Source: Virgibacillus ndiopensis (GTDB lineage Bacteria; Bacillota; Bacilli; Bacillales; Amphibacillaceae). From it: a stretch of DNA of 64,000 bases. Below, piece after piece: positions 35,198-43,694 of the stretch. Every line of letters begins with the position of its first letter. The stretch's first letter is position 1. The DNA lies in the NCBI RefSeq assembly GCF_900187325.1, contig NZ_FZMZ01000004.1, positions 496,001 to 560,000 of the forward strand. The letters run 5' to 3'. The notes beneath the pieces were generated by a model. That model saw nothing but the letters and a program-made list of their open reading frames with translations. It made no database searches and was not told the DNA's origin. The translations under genes and the position numbers were made by a program.

Positions 35198-36568
35198 CTA
35201 TTTACTAATTACTTCGCTCCAATAATGTACTAATGTTTCCATTCCTTTATCAAAGCTATCTAATGGAAAACTCTCATTAGGAGAATGCAAACGATCATCA
35301 GGTGTACCAAAGCCTAATAAAACGATTGGTATGTTGTAAATTGCTTCAATCCATTCAACGACAGGGATTGACCCACCCATTCGCACAAAAACCGTTTCTT
35401 TATCAAATGCTTTCGTATAGCTTTTTGCAGCTTTTTTAATCAATGGATGATCTGGTTCAACTTTATAAGCTTTTGCTGATAACTTTTCTTTTTTCACATC
35501 AACCGTAACACCTGTTGGCACTATTTTGTTTACATGCTCCTCAAGCAACATCTGTATTTTTTCTGGATCCTGTCCGGGTACAAGACGACAAGTTATTTTT
35601 GCAGTTGCTGATGATGGAATAATTGTCTTAGTTCCTTCACCTTGGTATCCACCAAAAATCCCGTTAACTTCAAAAGTTGGCCGAGCCATTGTGTGCTCTT
35701 TTGCTGTATACCCTTTTTCCGAGACGGTTTCTTTGACTCCTGTAGATGCTTCGTAGTCTTCACCCTGTACTTGTTTGATTAACTCTCTTTCTTCATCCGT
35801 TAAGGGATCAACATCGTCATAAAATCTATCAACCGTTATAACTTCTTCTTGGTTTTTCATAGAAGCCAAAATATGATTCAATGCCATGATTGGGTTTCGG
35901 ACCGCTCCACCATACATTCCTGAATGCAAATCATGATCAGGACCTGTTACGGTTATTTCAATTCCAGTGAATCCTTTTAGTCCATAAAGAATTGTGGGCT
36001 GATTTTCGGCAACCATTCCCGAATCTGAAATCACTGCAAAATCAGCGTCAAATTGCGCTTTCTTATCATGCAGAATTTCATATAAATTCTCACTGCCGAT
36101 TTCTTCTTCTCCTTCAATGCAAACCTTTACGTTTAACGGAAGCTTACCTTCTGTTTTCATATACGCCTCAAACACTGCTAGGTGCATGAAAACTTGTCCT
36201 TTATCATCACTTGATCCACGCGCATACAAACGACCATCACGAACTTCAGGTTTAAATGGATCACTATCCCACAAATCTATTGGATCAACTGGTTGAACAT
36301 CATAATGCCCATAGAATAAAACAGTCGGTGCATCCGACCCTGCTTGATTGTATTCCGCGTAGATTAGCGGGTGTCCACCGGTTTCCTGTTGTTCCACTTT
36401 ATCGAAGCCGATATCTTGCAAATAGTTTTCAAGGAAATTTGCCGCTTCTTTAATATCTTTTTTATGTACACTGTCCGTGCTTACACTTGGAATGGATAAA
36501 AATTGATTTAATTTTTCTAAAAGCTGTTCTCGATTTTCAGATAGATAATTTAATGCTTTTTCACTCAT
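35198..36568 (-). CDS. M20-family dipeptidase
   Basis: 456-aa zinc metallopeptidase. Metal site FYGHYDVQP near 83 (His, Asp), ARGSSDDKGQ near 116 (bridging Asp), catalytic GEEEIGS near 150, and C-terminal HSPNESFPLDSF near 429 with a His ligand. The dimerisation ('lid') domain holds PDHDLHSGMYGGAV near 207. M20F type, related to carnosinase-like and CNDP dipeptidases. GGAGG lies upstream of the ATG at 36568, although the frame is open to 36610. Confidence 0.88.
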   Translation of the reverse strand: MSEKALNYLSENREQLLEKLNQFLSIPSVSTDSVHKKDIKEAANFLENYLQDIGFDKVEQQETGGHPLIYAEYNQAGSDAPTVLFYGHYDVQPVDPIDLWDSDPFKPEVRDGRLYARGSSDDKGQVFMHLAVFEAYMKTEGKLPLNVKVCIEGEEEIGSENLYEILHDKKAQFDADFAVISDSGMVAENQPTILYGLKGFTGIEITVTGPDHDLHSGMYGGAVRNPIMALNHILASMKNQEEVITVDRFYDDVDPLTDEERELIKQVQGEDYEASTGVKETVSEKGYTAKEHTMARPTFEVNGIFGGYQGEGTKTIIPSSATAKITCRLVPGQDPEKIQMLLEEHVNKIVPTGVTVDVKKEKLSAKAYKVEPDHPLIKKAAKSYTKAFDKETVFVRMGGSIPVVEWIEAIYNIPIVLLGFGTPDDRLHSPNESFPLDSFDKGMETLVHYWSEVISK

Positions 36569-36737
36569 ATTCAATTCCTCCAATACATTTGTTAATTTAT
36601 ATTCTAGCATAATCTATTTAGGTGGGACTAATCGGATGATTTTGTGGTGCTCGCTCTCGGGTTGATGTTCCGTCCTTCCTCGAGCCTTCGCCAAACAAAA
36701 AGAGAGCAGCCTAACTTGGCCACCCCCTCATAAACTA

Positions 36738-37871
36738 TTATTTCAACGCTTGTTTCAAATCCTCAATCAAATCCTCACTATCTTCAATACCAACAGAAAT
36801 ACGGATTAATCCATCGGTAATTCCGAGTTCCGCTCTTCTATCAGCCGGAATTGATGCATGCGTCATTTTTGCAGGGAGAGAAATTAAGCTTTCCACTGCA
36901 CCAAGACTTTCTGCTAATGTGAAATACTTGGTAGTCTCAAGCACTTGTTCAGCACGTTCTCCACTTCCAACATCAAATGAGATCATACCACCAAAACCTT
37001 TTACCTGACTCGTAGCAATATCATGACCACGATGATCCGTTAATCCAGGATAATAGATCGTAGACACTTTTTCATGCTCTAGCAAAAATTCCACTATCTT
37101 CTTTGTGTTCGCTTCAATAGCTTCCATTCGTAAAGCAAGTGTTTTAATCCCGCGCATTAATAACCAAGAATCCTGTGGTCCCAATACGCCACCAACAGAG
37201 TTTTGGATAAAATGAACACGTTCAGCTAACTCCGAAGAATTTACAACAACAAGTCCTGCTACTACATCACTATGACCACCAATATACTTGGTTGCACTGT
37301 GTAAAACAATATCTGCACCAAGATCTAACGGTTGTTGAAAGTAAGGTGTAGCAAACGTATTATCAACTATCAATAACAAATCATGCTTCTTAGCAATTTC
37401 CGCCATTTTTGCGATGTCTGTTATTTTTAGTAATGGATTTGTTGGAGTCTCCACATATAACGCCTTCGTTTTATCTGTTATTGCAGCTTCCACTTTTTCA
37501 GGATAGCTTGTATCTACATATGAATGGTTTAAATTAAATCGATTTAGTACATTCGTCATCAAACGATATGTCCCACCATAAACATCATCTGTCATAACGA
37601 TATGATCTCCAGCGTCTAACAGCATCATAACTGTTGAAATTGCTGCCATACCCGAACCAAAAGCAAAGCCTGCCTCACCGTTTTCCAAATCTGTAATTAC
37701 AGACTCAAGTGCAGCTCTTGTTGGATTCCCAGTTCGTGAATATTCATAACCGCTATGATTACCAACACTTTCTTGTTTATACGTACTTACTTGATAAATC
37801 GGTACCGAAACAGCACCTGTTTGCTCATCTCCAGTAACGCCACCATGTATCATTCTTGTTTTTCGTCGCAT
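36738..37871 (-). CDS. mccB: Cystathionine gamma-lyase / homocysteine gamma-lyase
   Basis: 377-aa PLP enzyme (Cys/Met metabolism family). The Schiff-base Lys195 is in HSATKYIGGHSD; other motifs are YEYSRTGNPTR near 42 and VETPTNPLLKI near 130. It converts cystathionine to cysteine in the reverse transsulfuration route; last gene of the yrrT-luxS-mccA-mccB operon. GGAGG lies upstream of the ATG at 37871; the frame opens 5 codons earlier. Confidence 0.9.
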   Translation of the reverse strand: MRRKTRMIHGGVTGDEQTGAVSVPIYQVSTYKQESVGNHSGYEYSRTGNPTRAALESVITDLENGEAGFAFGSGMAAISTVMMLLDAGDHIVMTDDVYGGTYRLMTNVLNRFNLNHSYVDTSYPEKVEAAITDKTKALYVETPTNPLLKITDIAKMAEIAKKHDLLLIVDNTFATPYFQQPLDLGADIVLHSATKYIGGHSDVVAGLVVVNSSELAERVHFIQNSVGGVLGPQDSWLLMRGIKTLALRMEAIEANTKKIVEFLLEHEKVSTIYYPGLTDHRGHDIATSQVKGFGGMISFDVGSGERAEQVLETTKYFTLAESLGAVESLISLPAKMTHASIPADRRAELGITDGLIRISVGIEDSEDLIEDLKQALK

Positions 37872-37894
37872 ATTATTCTCCTCCATTTACACTA

Positions 37895-38815
37895 TTAAAC
37901 GTCAGGGTATATATTTTTACTTAGATACCGATCACTGCCATCCGGAAAAATTGTTACAATCGTTGTACCCGGTTTCGCTATTTTTGCTTCTTGTAATGCC
38001 GCATACATTGCCGAGCCAGACGAACTTCCTACAAGTAGACCTTCTCTTTCGGCTAATTGTGCAACCATGTCAAAAGCATTTTCATCGGAAACCGTATGAA
38101 CTGCATCCATATACGAGTAATCCATATAATCTGGTAAAAATTCCATACCTATACCTTCTGTTTCGTGCGGACCTGGTTCTCCACCCGCTATAATCGATCC
38201 CTCTGGTTCAACGATTACGTTCTTGATGGTCGGATTTTGTTCTTTTAAAAACTTGGCACTCCCCATAAAAGTTCCACCAGAACCTGCGCCAGCAACAAAT
38301 ACATCTACATCGCCTTTTAGATCGTTCCATATTTCTGGTGCGAGTGACTTATAATACGTTCGTGGGTTTGCCGGGTTTCCAAACTGCTGTGGTGAAAAAC
38401 TATTTGGAATTTCATTTACCAATTGCTTTGCTTTTTCAATAGCACCCACCATGCCAGTTTCACGTGGTGTGTGAACTATTTTTGCACCTAGAGCCTGCAT
38501 GATCAATTGTTTCTCTTGACTAAAATGCTCTGGGACACAAAAAACGACAGAAAGATTTTTGTCTAATGCAGCAAGTGCCAAACCAATGCCCGTATTACCA
38601 GCAGTCGGTTCGATTATTGTGTCACCTTCTTTCAGTGCACCACTTGCTAATGCATCAGCTATTAACTCCTGTCCAAGTCGATCCTTCACACTACCACCAG
38701 GATTATAAAATTCTAGCTTCGCATAAAGTTGAACCCCTTGTGGAAGTTGAAAATTAGTTATTTCCAACAAAGGGGTTTGACCGATTAATTCCTTTATTGA
38801 TCGATATACCGCCAT
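37895..38815 (-). CDS. mccA: Cystathionine beta-synthase (O-acetylserine dependent)
   Basis: 306-aa PLP enzyme of the cysteine-synthase fold. PLP Lys44 in NPGGSVKDR, phosphate-binding substrate loop EPTAGNTGIGLA near 69, and GSGGTFMGS near 177. Together with MccB it makes cysteine from homocysteine and O-acetylserine. Context (yrrT, luxS, mccB) distinguishes it from CysK. It starts 15 bp after the luxS stop. Confidence 0.9.
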   Translation of the reverse strand: MAVYRSIKELIGQTPLLEITNFQLPQGVQLYAKLEFYNPGGSVKDRLGQELIADALASGALKEGDTIIEPTAGNTGIGLALAALDKNLSVVFCVPEHFSQEKQLIMQALGAKIVHTPRETGMVGAIEKAKQLVNEIPNSFSPQQFGNPANPRTYYKSLAPEIWNDLKGDVDVFVAGAGSGGTFMGSAKFLKEQNPTIKNVIVEPEGSIIAGGEPGPHETEGIGMEFLPDYMDYSYMDAVHTVSDENAFDMVAQLAEREGLLVGSSSGSAMYAALQEAKIAKPGTTIVTIFPDGSDRYLSKNIYPDV

Positions 38816-38830
38816 TTTATCGCCTCTTAA

Positions 38831-39292
38831 TTAAAAAACTTCATGCCATTCATTACGGCGTTCTAACATTTCTTTTGCAATTTCTTTAGCGCCCTCTAAG
38901 CTATGGTTTGCTGCCCATCCACATTGGACCTCGTTACAGGCAGGCACTTCATCAGCCTCTAATACATCCTGAAGTGTTTTTTCAAGCGTATCTAATACTT
39001 GATCAAAATTATCATTGTTAAGAATAGCTAAATAAAAACCTGTTTGACATCCCATTGGACCAATATCCAGTACATTATCCATATGGTTACGAATGTTTTC
39101 AGCCATTAGATGTTCAATTGAATGTAATCCTGGCATATCCATGTGTTCTTTATTTGGTTGTTTAAATCGAATATCATACTTGTATACTTTGTCACCATTT
39201 GCCCCTTCAGTTACTCCTACCAAACGGACATAGGGTGCTTTAACCTTTGTATGATCTAGATTGAAACTTTCTACATTCATTTTTTTAGCCAT
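38831..39292 (-). CDS. luxS: S-ribosylhomocysteine lyase (AI-2 synthase)
   Basis: 153-aa metalloenzyme that splits S-ribosylhomocysteine into homocysteine and the AI-2 precursor DPD. Metal-binding HSIEH (His57, His61), catalytic Cys in GPMGCQTGF near 87, and the third ligand Cys in NEVQCGW near 126. The homocysteine produced feeds the downstream mccAB genes. In B. subtilis the equivalent operon carries mtnN at this position and luxS is elsewhere. RBS AAGGAGCG. Confidence 0.95.
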   Translation of the reverse strand: MAKKMNVESFNLDHTKVKAPYVRLVGVTEGANGDKVYKYDIRFKQPNKEHMDMPGLHSIEHLMAENIRNHMDNVLDIGPMGCQTGFYLAILNNDNFDQVLDTLEKTLQDVLEADEVPACNEVQCGWAANHSLEGAKEIAKEMLERRNEWHEVF

Positions 39293-39310
39293 AACTATCG
39301 CTCCTTTATT

Positions 39311-39949
39311 TTATCTCTTATTAGCTATTACTAACCAGACAAAATCATTCATTTGTTTAAAACTTACGTTAAAATTATTTGCTACAAAAATACTTTCCAA
39401 AACCTCTATTGTTGGATAATATTCTCTTTCTAAATCTTCCGCCAAGTCATTAAACCCTTTTATTTTAGCGGCTTCTATAGACTTTTCCTTTGCATTCTCA
39501 GTTTCAAACATAGTATCAGCAAAAACAATCTTCCCATTTTTCGGAAGCATTTCGGCATATTTTTCAATAGCCTCTGCCTTTTCTGTGTCAGTTAAATGAT
39601 GAAATGCATAACTGCTGACAATGGAATCAATTGGTTCAATTGTCTCTGGAAAATCTATAAAATCGCCATCTTTTATATCAAGATCAGGGATTTTTTGAAC
39701 AGCTAATTCTCGCATCGGTTCTGACGGTTCAATGCCTAACACCTGTTTTCCATCATTCAGTAGCTTTTCCGTTAAATTACCTGTCCCCACACCAAATTCA
39801 AGGACTATTCCCTCAGCATGCTTAGATACTTCTTTTAATATTGTATCATAATTTGCAAAAACATCCTTATATTGTGGATCAAATCCCCCTACACTGTCGT
39901 CATATTTATCTGCCCAGTCTTCAAATATATTAAGAAACTCACGTCCCAT
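39311..39949 (-). CDS. yrrT: SAM-dependent methyltransferase YrrT
   Basis: 212-aa class I methyltransferase. GREFLNIFEDWADKYDDSVGG is the YrrT N-terminus; SAM motif I is VLEFGVGTGNLTEKLL near 50, with DGDFIDFP near 96. The start is placed at the ATG at 39949, where MGREF matches the family, though the frame opens with GTG at 39970. It makes S-adenosylhomocysteine and heads the operon for its recycling; physiological substrate unknown. Confidence 0.85.
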   Translation of the reverse strand: MGREFLNIFEDWADKYDDSVGGFDPQYKDVFANYDTILKEVSKHAEGIVLEFGVGTGNLTEKLLNDGKQVLGIEPSEPMRELAVQKIPDLDIKDGDFIDFPETIEPIDSIVSSYAFHHLTDTEKAEAIEKYAEMLPKNGKIVFADTMFETENAKEKSIEAAKIKGFNDLAEDLEREYYPTIEVLESIFVANNFNVSFKQMNDFVWLVIANKR

Positions 39950-39979
39950 ATTAAGCTCAACTCCACTCACTTTTTAAAA

Positions 39980-39996
39980 CATAGTAATTCACTATG
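39980..39996 (-). promoter_or_regulatory. Palindrome in the yrrT leader, possible operator
   Basis: CATAGT (39980-39985) and ACTATG (39991-39996) flank AATTC, downstream of the yrrT promoter. In B. subtilis this operon is repressed by CymR; whether this is a CymR site cannot be decided from one sequence. Confidence 0.35.
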
Positions 39997-40018
39997 ATTA
40001 CTAAGAATTATATGTATA

Positions 40019-40047
40019 ACTATAGCATATGTTCATGATTAATTCAA
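40019..40047 (-). promoter_or_regulatory. Promoter of yrrT-luxS-mccAB
   Basis: Minus strand -35 TTGAAT (40042-40047), -10 TATAGT (40019-40024), spacer 17 bp. Repeat R3 begins about 8 bp upstream of the -35, so any activator site further upstream would be within the repeat. Confidence 0.68.
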
Positions 40048-40055
40048 AAAGACCA

Positions 40056-40357
40056 TTTTCTAGAAGATTGTTATTTTTTCACACGCTGAATCTTATCTAA
40101 TAGTTGATATAAACAGCGAGGTAACTCACCTGCTATCCACACCGCTGCGATAATACACTACGCAATTGGGCTTTCTTTAAATCCATTTCAGTTGTAAGAA
40201 ATAGAAAAACATATATTTCCTCATACAAGCAGCCTGTTTACACGGAGACACCTGAGAGTATTGGCCACGAAAAGTTTAATGTATACTGGCTGTAGAAAAA
40301 TGCAGATGTACCACAATACTTACGTTGCATTTTCTATGAATTGCAACAAACTATTCA
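40056..40357 (+). repeat. Dispersed non-coding repeat, copy R3 (degenerate)
   Basis: Left end TTTTCTAGAAGATTGTTATT and CCGCTGCGATAATACACTAC match R4 (TTTTCTAGAATATTGTTTTT; CCGCTGCGGATATACACTAC). The right end TTACGTTGCATTTTCTATGA followed by ATTGCAACAAACTATTC matches R1 and R5. About 300 bp, more diverged than R2 and R4. It fills most of the 478-bp gap between yrrT and the yhcN-like gene. Confidence 0.6.
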
Positions 40358-40378
40358 GCTCCTTCAAAAACAAACAAA

Positions 40379-40420
40379 AAAAATGAGCACTCACAAAAAA
40401 CGTGAGTACTCATTTTTTAA
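40379..40420 (-). terminator. Terminator of the YhcN-like gene
   Basis: AAATGAGCACTCAC pairs with GTGAGTACTCATTT (one G-U) around AAAAAAC, with T-rich flanks on both strands. Confidence 0.78.
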
Positions 40421-40427
40421 AGGTGAT

Positions 40428-41108
40428 TTATTCTTTGTCTTGCGGGAAAATTCGTTCAATCATATTACCGATTTGATCAAAAAACCCTTCGACTGGCTCA
40501 CCATTACCAGCATCATTAGCATAGTTATTGGTTAAATCAACAAAGTCAGGGTTTGTGGAGACATAAACATTGTCAATATCTTTATCAACCGATTTTACGA
40601 TATCAGAAATTTGCTTTTTCACATCATCTGTTAGCTCGTCACTGTTATCATTGCCGTTGTTATTGTTGGCATTGTTATTATTGTTGGCATTGTTATTATT
40701 GTTGTTATTGTTGGTATTGTTATTGTTCGTATTGCCATTATTGGTTGCATTATTATTATCATCGTTAGTATCTAATTCAGCAGCAACATACGCATTATTA
40801 TCAGTTGTTAATACATATGCATTATCGATTTGTTTTATTTGATTCGTAATTTTATCTGCCGCTTTCTCTGCAACTTCATAGCGATTGTTGTTATCGTTAT
40901 TCATATCCTGATTATCATCGTTCTCAACATTTCTTAGAGGTTGACGATCATTCGTATCATCCGCCGTATTATTATATCGCGTCTGCTCTGTATTTAGCTC
41001 GTTATCATCCTGTTGTTGTCCCTGATCATCCCCATTATCCCCACATGCCACAAGCGTTAACATTGTTGCCATACCAATACTTAACAATTTCCACTTCATT
41101 AGTTTCAT
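40428..41108 (-). CDS. YhcN/YlaJ-family sporulation lipoprotein with Asn-rich insert
   Basis: 226-aa lipoprotein (lipobox LTLVACG, Cys22), with an acidic Asn/Asp/Gln linker. The YhcN/YlaJ domain is split: NRYEVAEKAADKITNQIKQIDNAYVLTTDNNAYVAAEL (about 76-113) and ELTDDVKKQISDIVKSVDKDIDNVYVSTNPDF (about 158-190) are separated by about 40 residues made mostly of Asn. Relatives are forespore inner-membrane proteins linked to germination. The Asn codons are an imperfect AAC/AAT run (40645-40765) likely to vary in length. Confidence 0.8.
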   Translation of the reverse strand: MKLMKWKLLSIGMATMLTLVACGDNGDDQGQQQDDNELNTEQTRYNNTADDTNDRQPLRNVENDDNQDMNNDNNNRYEVAEKAADKITNQIKQIDNAYVLTTDNNAYVAAELDTNDDNNNATNNGNTNNNNTNNNNNNNNANNNNNANNNNGNDNSDELTDDVKKQISDIVKSVDKDIDNVYVSTNPDFVDLTNNYANDAGNGEPVEGFFDQIGNMIERIFPQDKE

Positions 41109-41268
41109 TCCTCCTTGCTAGTTTGATTTTAGTATGTAACAGCAAGATATTTTTATTCTTTTTGTATGATAAACCTTATTTTGGCAAACACACCATTTTT
41201 GTGCCAGACAATATAAATAATTATCGGGGAAACTATAGTTAATCCTTTATTTTGAAGGAGGATAAATA

Positions 41269-41505
41269 ATGGATATTCCGGATTATGATAAAGCCCTATA
41301 CTACACATTATGGGGACAATGGGATGATTTATTAGTGCTAATGGTTCGCACAAATGATGATATGCTTTCTAAGAAAATCCAGAATTTCTTACATGCTTAC
41401 CATTATTCACTTGACGAAACTAAAATTCTTGAAAGCCATGACACTCTGCTTTATTACATTGACCATGCAATGAAATATACCCCAACCGCTATAATGGAAG
41501 TTTAA
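41269..41505 (+). CDS. YhdB-like protein
   Basis: 78-aa soluble protein: DYDKALYYTLWGQWDDLLVLMVRTNDDMLSKKIQNFLHAYHY is close to my memory of the YhdB family (about 80 aa, function unknown). GAAGGAGG lies 8 nt before the ATG. Bounded by a bidirectional terminator shared with rsgI. Confidence 0.65.
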   Translation: MDIPDYDKALYYTLWGQWDDLLVLMVRTNDDMLSKKIQNFLHAYHYSLDETKILESHDTLLYYIDHAMKYTPTAIMEV

Positions 41506-41537
41506 AAAGGGAATGCGCCTATTGGTGCATTCCCTTT
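41506..41537. terminator. Bidirectional terminator between the YhdB-like gene and rsgI
   Basis: AAAGGGAATGC (41506-41516) pairs with GCATTCCCTTT (41527-41537), extended by GCC/GGT. Confidence 0.82.
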
Positions 41538-41539
41538 GT

Positions 41540-42643
41540 TTAATCGTGTTTATTTTTATTGTTATGGCCGTGACGGCCGTGACCATTATTTTTTTTATGT
41601 TTCACTTTGTGTTTTCTGTTATCATGATTTTTTTCTTTATCATCATGGTTAGCTTTACTTTTATGTTCTTTTTTACCATGGCTTCGGTTACTATGTTTTT
41701 CTTTCTTTATCTTTTCCTTGGCAACGTTACTTTTTCCCTTATTAGCTTCTACCTTTTTATCTGTACTGTTTTGGTTGCCATTGATCTGACCATTTTTTTC
41801 TTTACGTCCACTCGGATGTTGTTTTTGTCTAGAAGCTTCCTTACTTGCTTCGCTAGCTTTAACTTCTGGTTCAACAGTATTCGTTTTATCAGACCTATTA
41901 TTATAAAAAGAATCTATAATTGCTCTTTCCTCATCATTCATTCGGTCTTGTTCACTTGAATCCGCTTCATCCAGCATCTCTTTTTCAACAAACGATTTTG
42001 CCATCAATTTATTCATTGACGTTTCCATTTCCTTTGCATTACTCCGTATTTCTTTTGGAACTTGAAATGTTGCTGTTTTCCATTCCTTTTTATGGTCAAG
42101 GAAATAATCGTCAATTGTATCTAATACAGATATCTTATGTGTTTCACTGTCAACATAACTGACACCGACTAACACATTTTTGCCATTTTTAATTAACCCT
42201 TTTTCTTCACTTTTATCCATGATTTTTGATAAAACTTCATCCAACGGTTCACCTTTATAATCCGCTAAATCATTCACTATTTCTTTGGCATCATCATTTA
42301 GCGGTAAAATTGAGTGTACTCGTAAATCCTCATCAATCTCCAGTTCAACACTTGGATTAATATCAACATTTACATAGGCATACGTTTTGTTGTTGTTAGA
42401 AACAAAATAAAATGGCATTATAATTATTAACAACAAACAAGCCATTGCAATAAGTCGAAAGGATTTACTTACCTTACTGGGATGAAAAAAGAATAGTAAA
42501 TGTTGTTCTTTTTCAAATAATTCGTAGGAAACTTCAGTACCAACAACAGCATTTTTAATTGGCTTTGCTTTTTGAAATTTCCCTTCTTTTGTCAATACAA
42601 TCGTATATTGACGATGTTTTTCCATTACTATTGCTTTTTTCAC
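41540..42643 (-). CDS. rsgI: Anti-sigma-I factor RsgI with basic low-complexity tail
   Basis: 367-aa single-span membrane protein that holds SigI inactive. The N-terminal RsgI domain (1-55; KAIVMEKHRQYTIVLTKEGKFQKA) is followed by a transmembrane helix at about 63-81 (LIAMACLLLIIIMPFYFV) and the extracytoplasmic conserved region (YAYVNVDINPSVELEIDEDLRVHSI and IMDKSEEKGLI). The last 100 residues are rich in Lys, His, Asn, Gly and probably disordered outside the cell. It overlaps the sigI stop by 4 bp. Confidence 0.9.
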   Translation of the reverse strand: MKKAIVMEKHRQYTIVLTKEGKFQKAKPIKNAVVGTEVSYELFEKEQHLLFFFHPSKVSKSFRLIAMACLLLIIIMPFYFVSNNNKTYAYVNVDINPSVELEIDEDLRVHSILPLNDDAKEIVNDLADYKGEPLDEVLSKIMDKSEEKGLIKNGKNVLVGVSYVDSETHKISVLDTIDDYFLDHKKEWKTATFQVPKEIRSNAKEMETSMNKLMAKSFVEKEMLDEADSSEQDRMNDEERAIIDSFYNNRSDKTNTVEPEVKASEASKEASRQKQHPSGRKEKNGQINGNQNSTDKKVEANKGKSNVAKEKIKKEKHSNRSHGKKEHKSKANHDDKEKNHDNRKHKVKHKKNNGHGRHGHNNKNKHD

Positions 42644-43368
42644 TGACCCACCCCCTTGAGATAGTCCTTAAGATAAACATAATCTTCACTAAGTACAATA
42701 AATATTGCTAAAATATATTTTCGGTTGCGTTCCAACGTTTTTTTACTGACTTCAACCTTTTTCACCAATTCTTTAATAGGTAGCTTTTTCTTTCTATGCA
42801 CAAATTCACGTAGGTTCACATCATTAAAAAGAATCCTGGCCGTAAGTACTGCTGAGTCACGAGCATCTCTATGCTTAGGAGAAGCTTCAGTTAGTTCGGC
42901 TAACGTTAATTTATAAGCCTTAAGCTTTTCTTTAAAATCAGCAATCTCTTCCCTACGATACCATGCTTCTTGTTCTTGTTGATAAATTTCTTTAACTGCC
43001 ACAATTTCTGTTGGATTTTCCATCTGTTCTTCATCATACGTTTCGTCCAATGAAGCTGCGACTGGTGTTTTTTGTACATAGCGAATGTAATCAATAACCT
43101 TACGCTTTACGACGAGCTTAGCAAACGATAGAAAAGAACTTCCTCTTTCAGATGAATAAGACAATATTGCCTCATTAAATGCGGACAGACCAATACTGAA
43201 CTCATCATCTTTCATTGGATCAATATAACGTTTACATACTTCCGATACACATTTAGCAATAAACGGTTGATACGTCTTTAAAAGATAATTTTGCGTTATT
43301 TCATCCCCTTTTTGAGCTGAGGCAATCATTTCTTCAAGGGATTTTTCTTTTAATGACTGACTGTTCAT
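42640..43368 (-). CDS. sigI: RNA polymerase sigma factor SigI
   Basis: 242-aa sigma-70 family factor of the SigI type (heat or cell-envelope stress in Bacillus). Region 2: FIAKCVSEVCKRYIDPMKDDEFSIGLSAFNEAILSYSSERGSSFLSFAKLVVKRKVIDYIR; the C-terminal SigI-specific domain includes IKELVKKVEVSKKTLERNRKYILAIFIVLSEDY. ATG at 43368 chosen rather than the adjacent TTG at 43371. A promoter-like ACCC...CGAA lies upstream, suggesting autoregulation. Paired with rsgI. Confidence 0.92.
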   Translation of the reverse strand: MNSQSLKEKSLEEMIASAQKGDEITQNYLLKTYQPFIAKCVSEVCKRYIDPMKDDEFSIGLSAFNEAILSYSSERGSSFLSFAKLVVKRKVIDYIRYVQKTPVAASLDETYDEEQMENPTEIVAVKEIYQQEQEAWYRREEIADFKEKLKAYKLTLAELTEASPKHRDARDSAVLTARILFNDVNLREFVHRKKKLPIKELVKKVEVSKKTLERNRKYILAIFIVLSEDYVYLKDYLKGVGQ

Positions 43369-43398
43369 CAACCTATAACACCCCCAGCCATTATAAAT

Positions 43399-43425
43399 TT
43401 CGTATTGTTTATATTATTTTTGGGT
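43399..43425 (-). promoter_or_regulatory. Candidate SigI-dependent promoter
   Basis: On the minus strand ACCC-AAAAA (from 43425) and CGAAAT (from 43402) resemble the C-rich -35 and CGAA-type -10 described for SigI promoters, about 30 bp before the sigI start. The consensus is short, so this is tentative. Confidence 0.4.
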
Positions 43426-43644
43426 GTAGTTTTCAAGTTATCAAATATATTTACAATCATCAATTTATTTTTCATGATGTATCCACCATCTTTATCAATT
43501 AATTTTCATACCAATTATCTATTATTTAGTCAATATGATTCATTTTAACGCATGGCCTGTACTGTTGCTATCTCAAATCATTTACAGTTTCTTTAAAAAA
43601 CCATTACCAACAGTCAAAAGGATGAAACATTCATTTATTTTGCA

Positions 43645-43674
43645 AAAAAAAATGCCTATGTCTCGACATAGGCA
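43645..43674 (-). terminator. Terminator after the PRC-barrel gene
   Basis: TGCCTATG (43653-43660) pairs with CATAGGCA (43667-43674); an eight-T run follows on the minus strand. The rest of the gap 43369-43694 is AT-rich and holds nothing else that I can name. Confidence 0.78.
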
Positions 43675-43694
43675 GTCTATCTACAATACGAGTT

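Noticed and set aside
36600-36737. Possible strong terminator or regulatory RNA after mccB
   Set aside because: Only a weak, G-U-rich stem (GGCCAAGTTAGGCT) followed by TCTCTTTTTG is visible; not enough for a call.
40553-40842. Plus-strand ORFs rich in Leu/Tyr/His opposite the YhcN gene; repeat that could look like a CRISPR or satellite
   Set aside because: They are the antisense of the Asn codon tract; units are irregular triplets without spacers, so not a CRISPR array.
41513-41959. 148-codon plus-strand ORF with hydrophobic helices
   Set aside because: Antisense of the Lys/Asn/His-rich rsgI tail, which gives Phe/Leu/Val-rich shadows; no RBS and no independent support.
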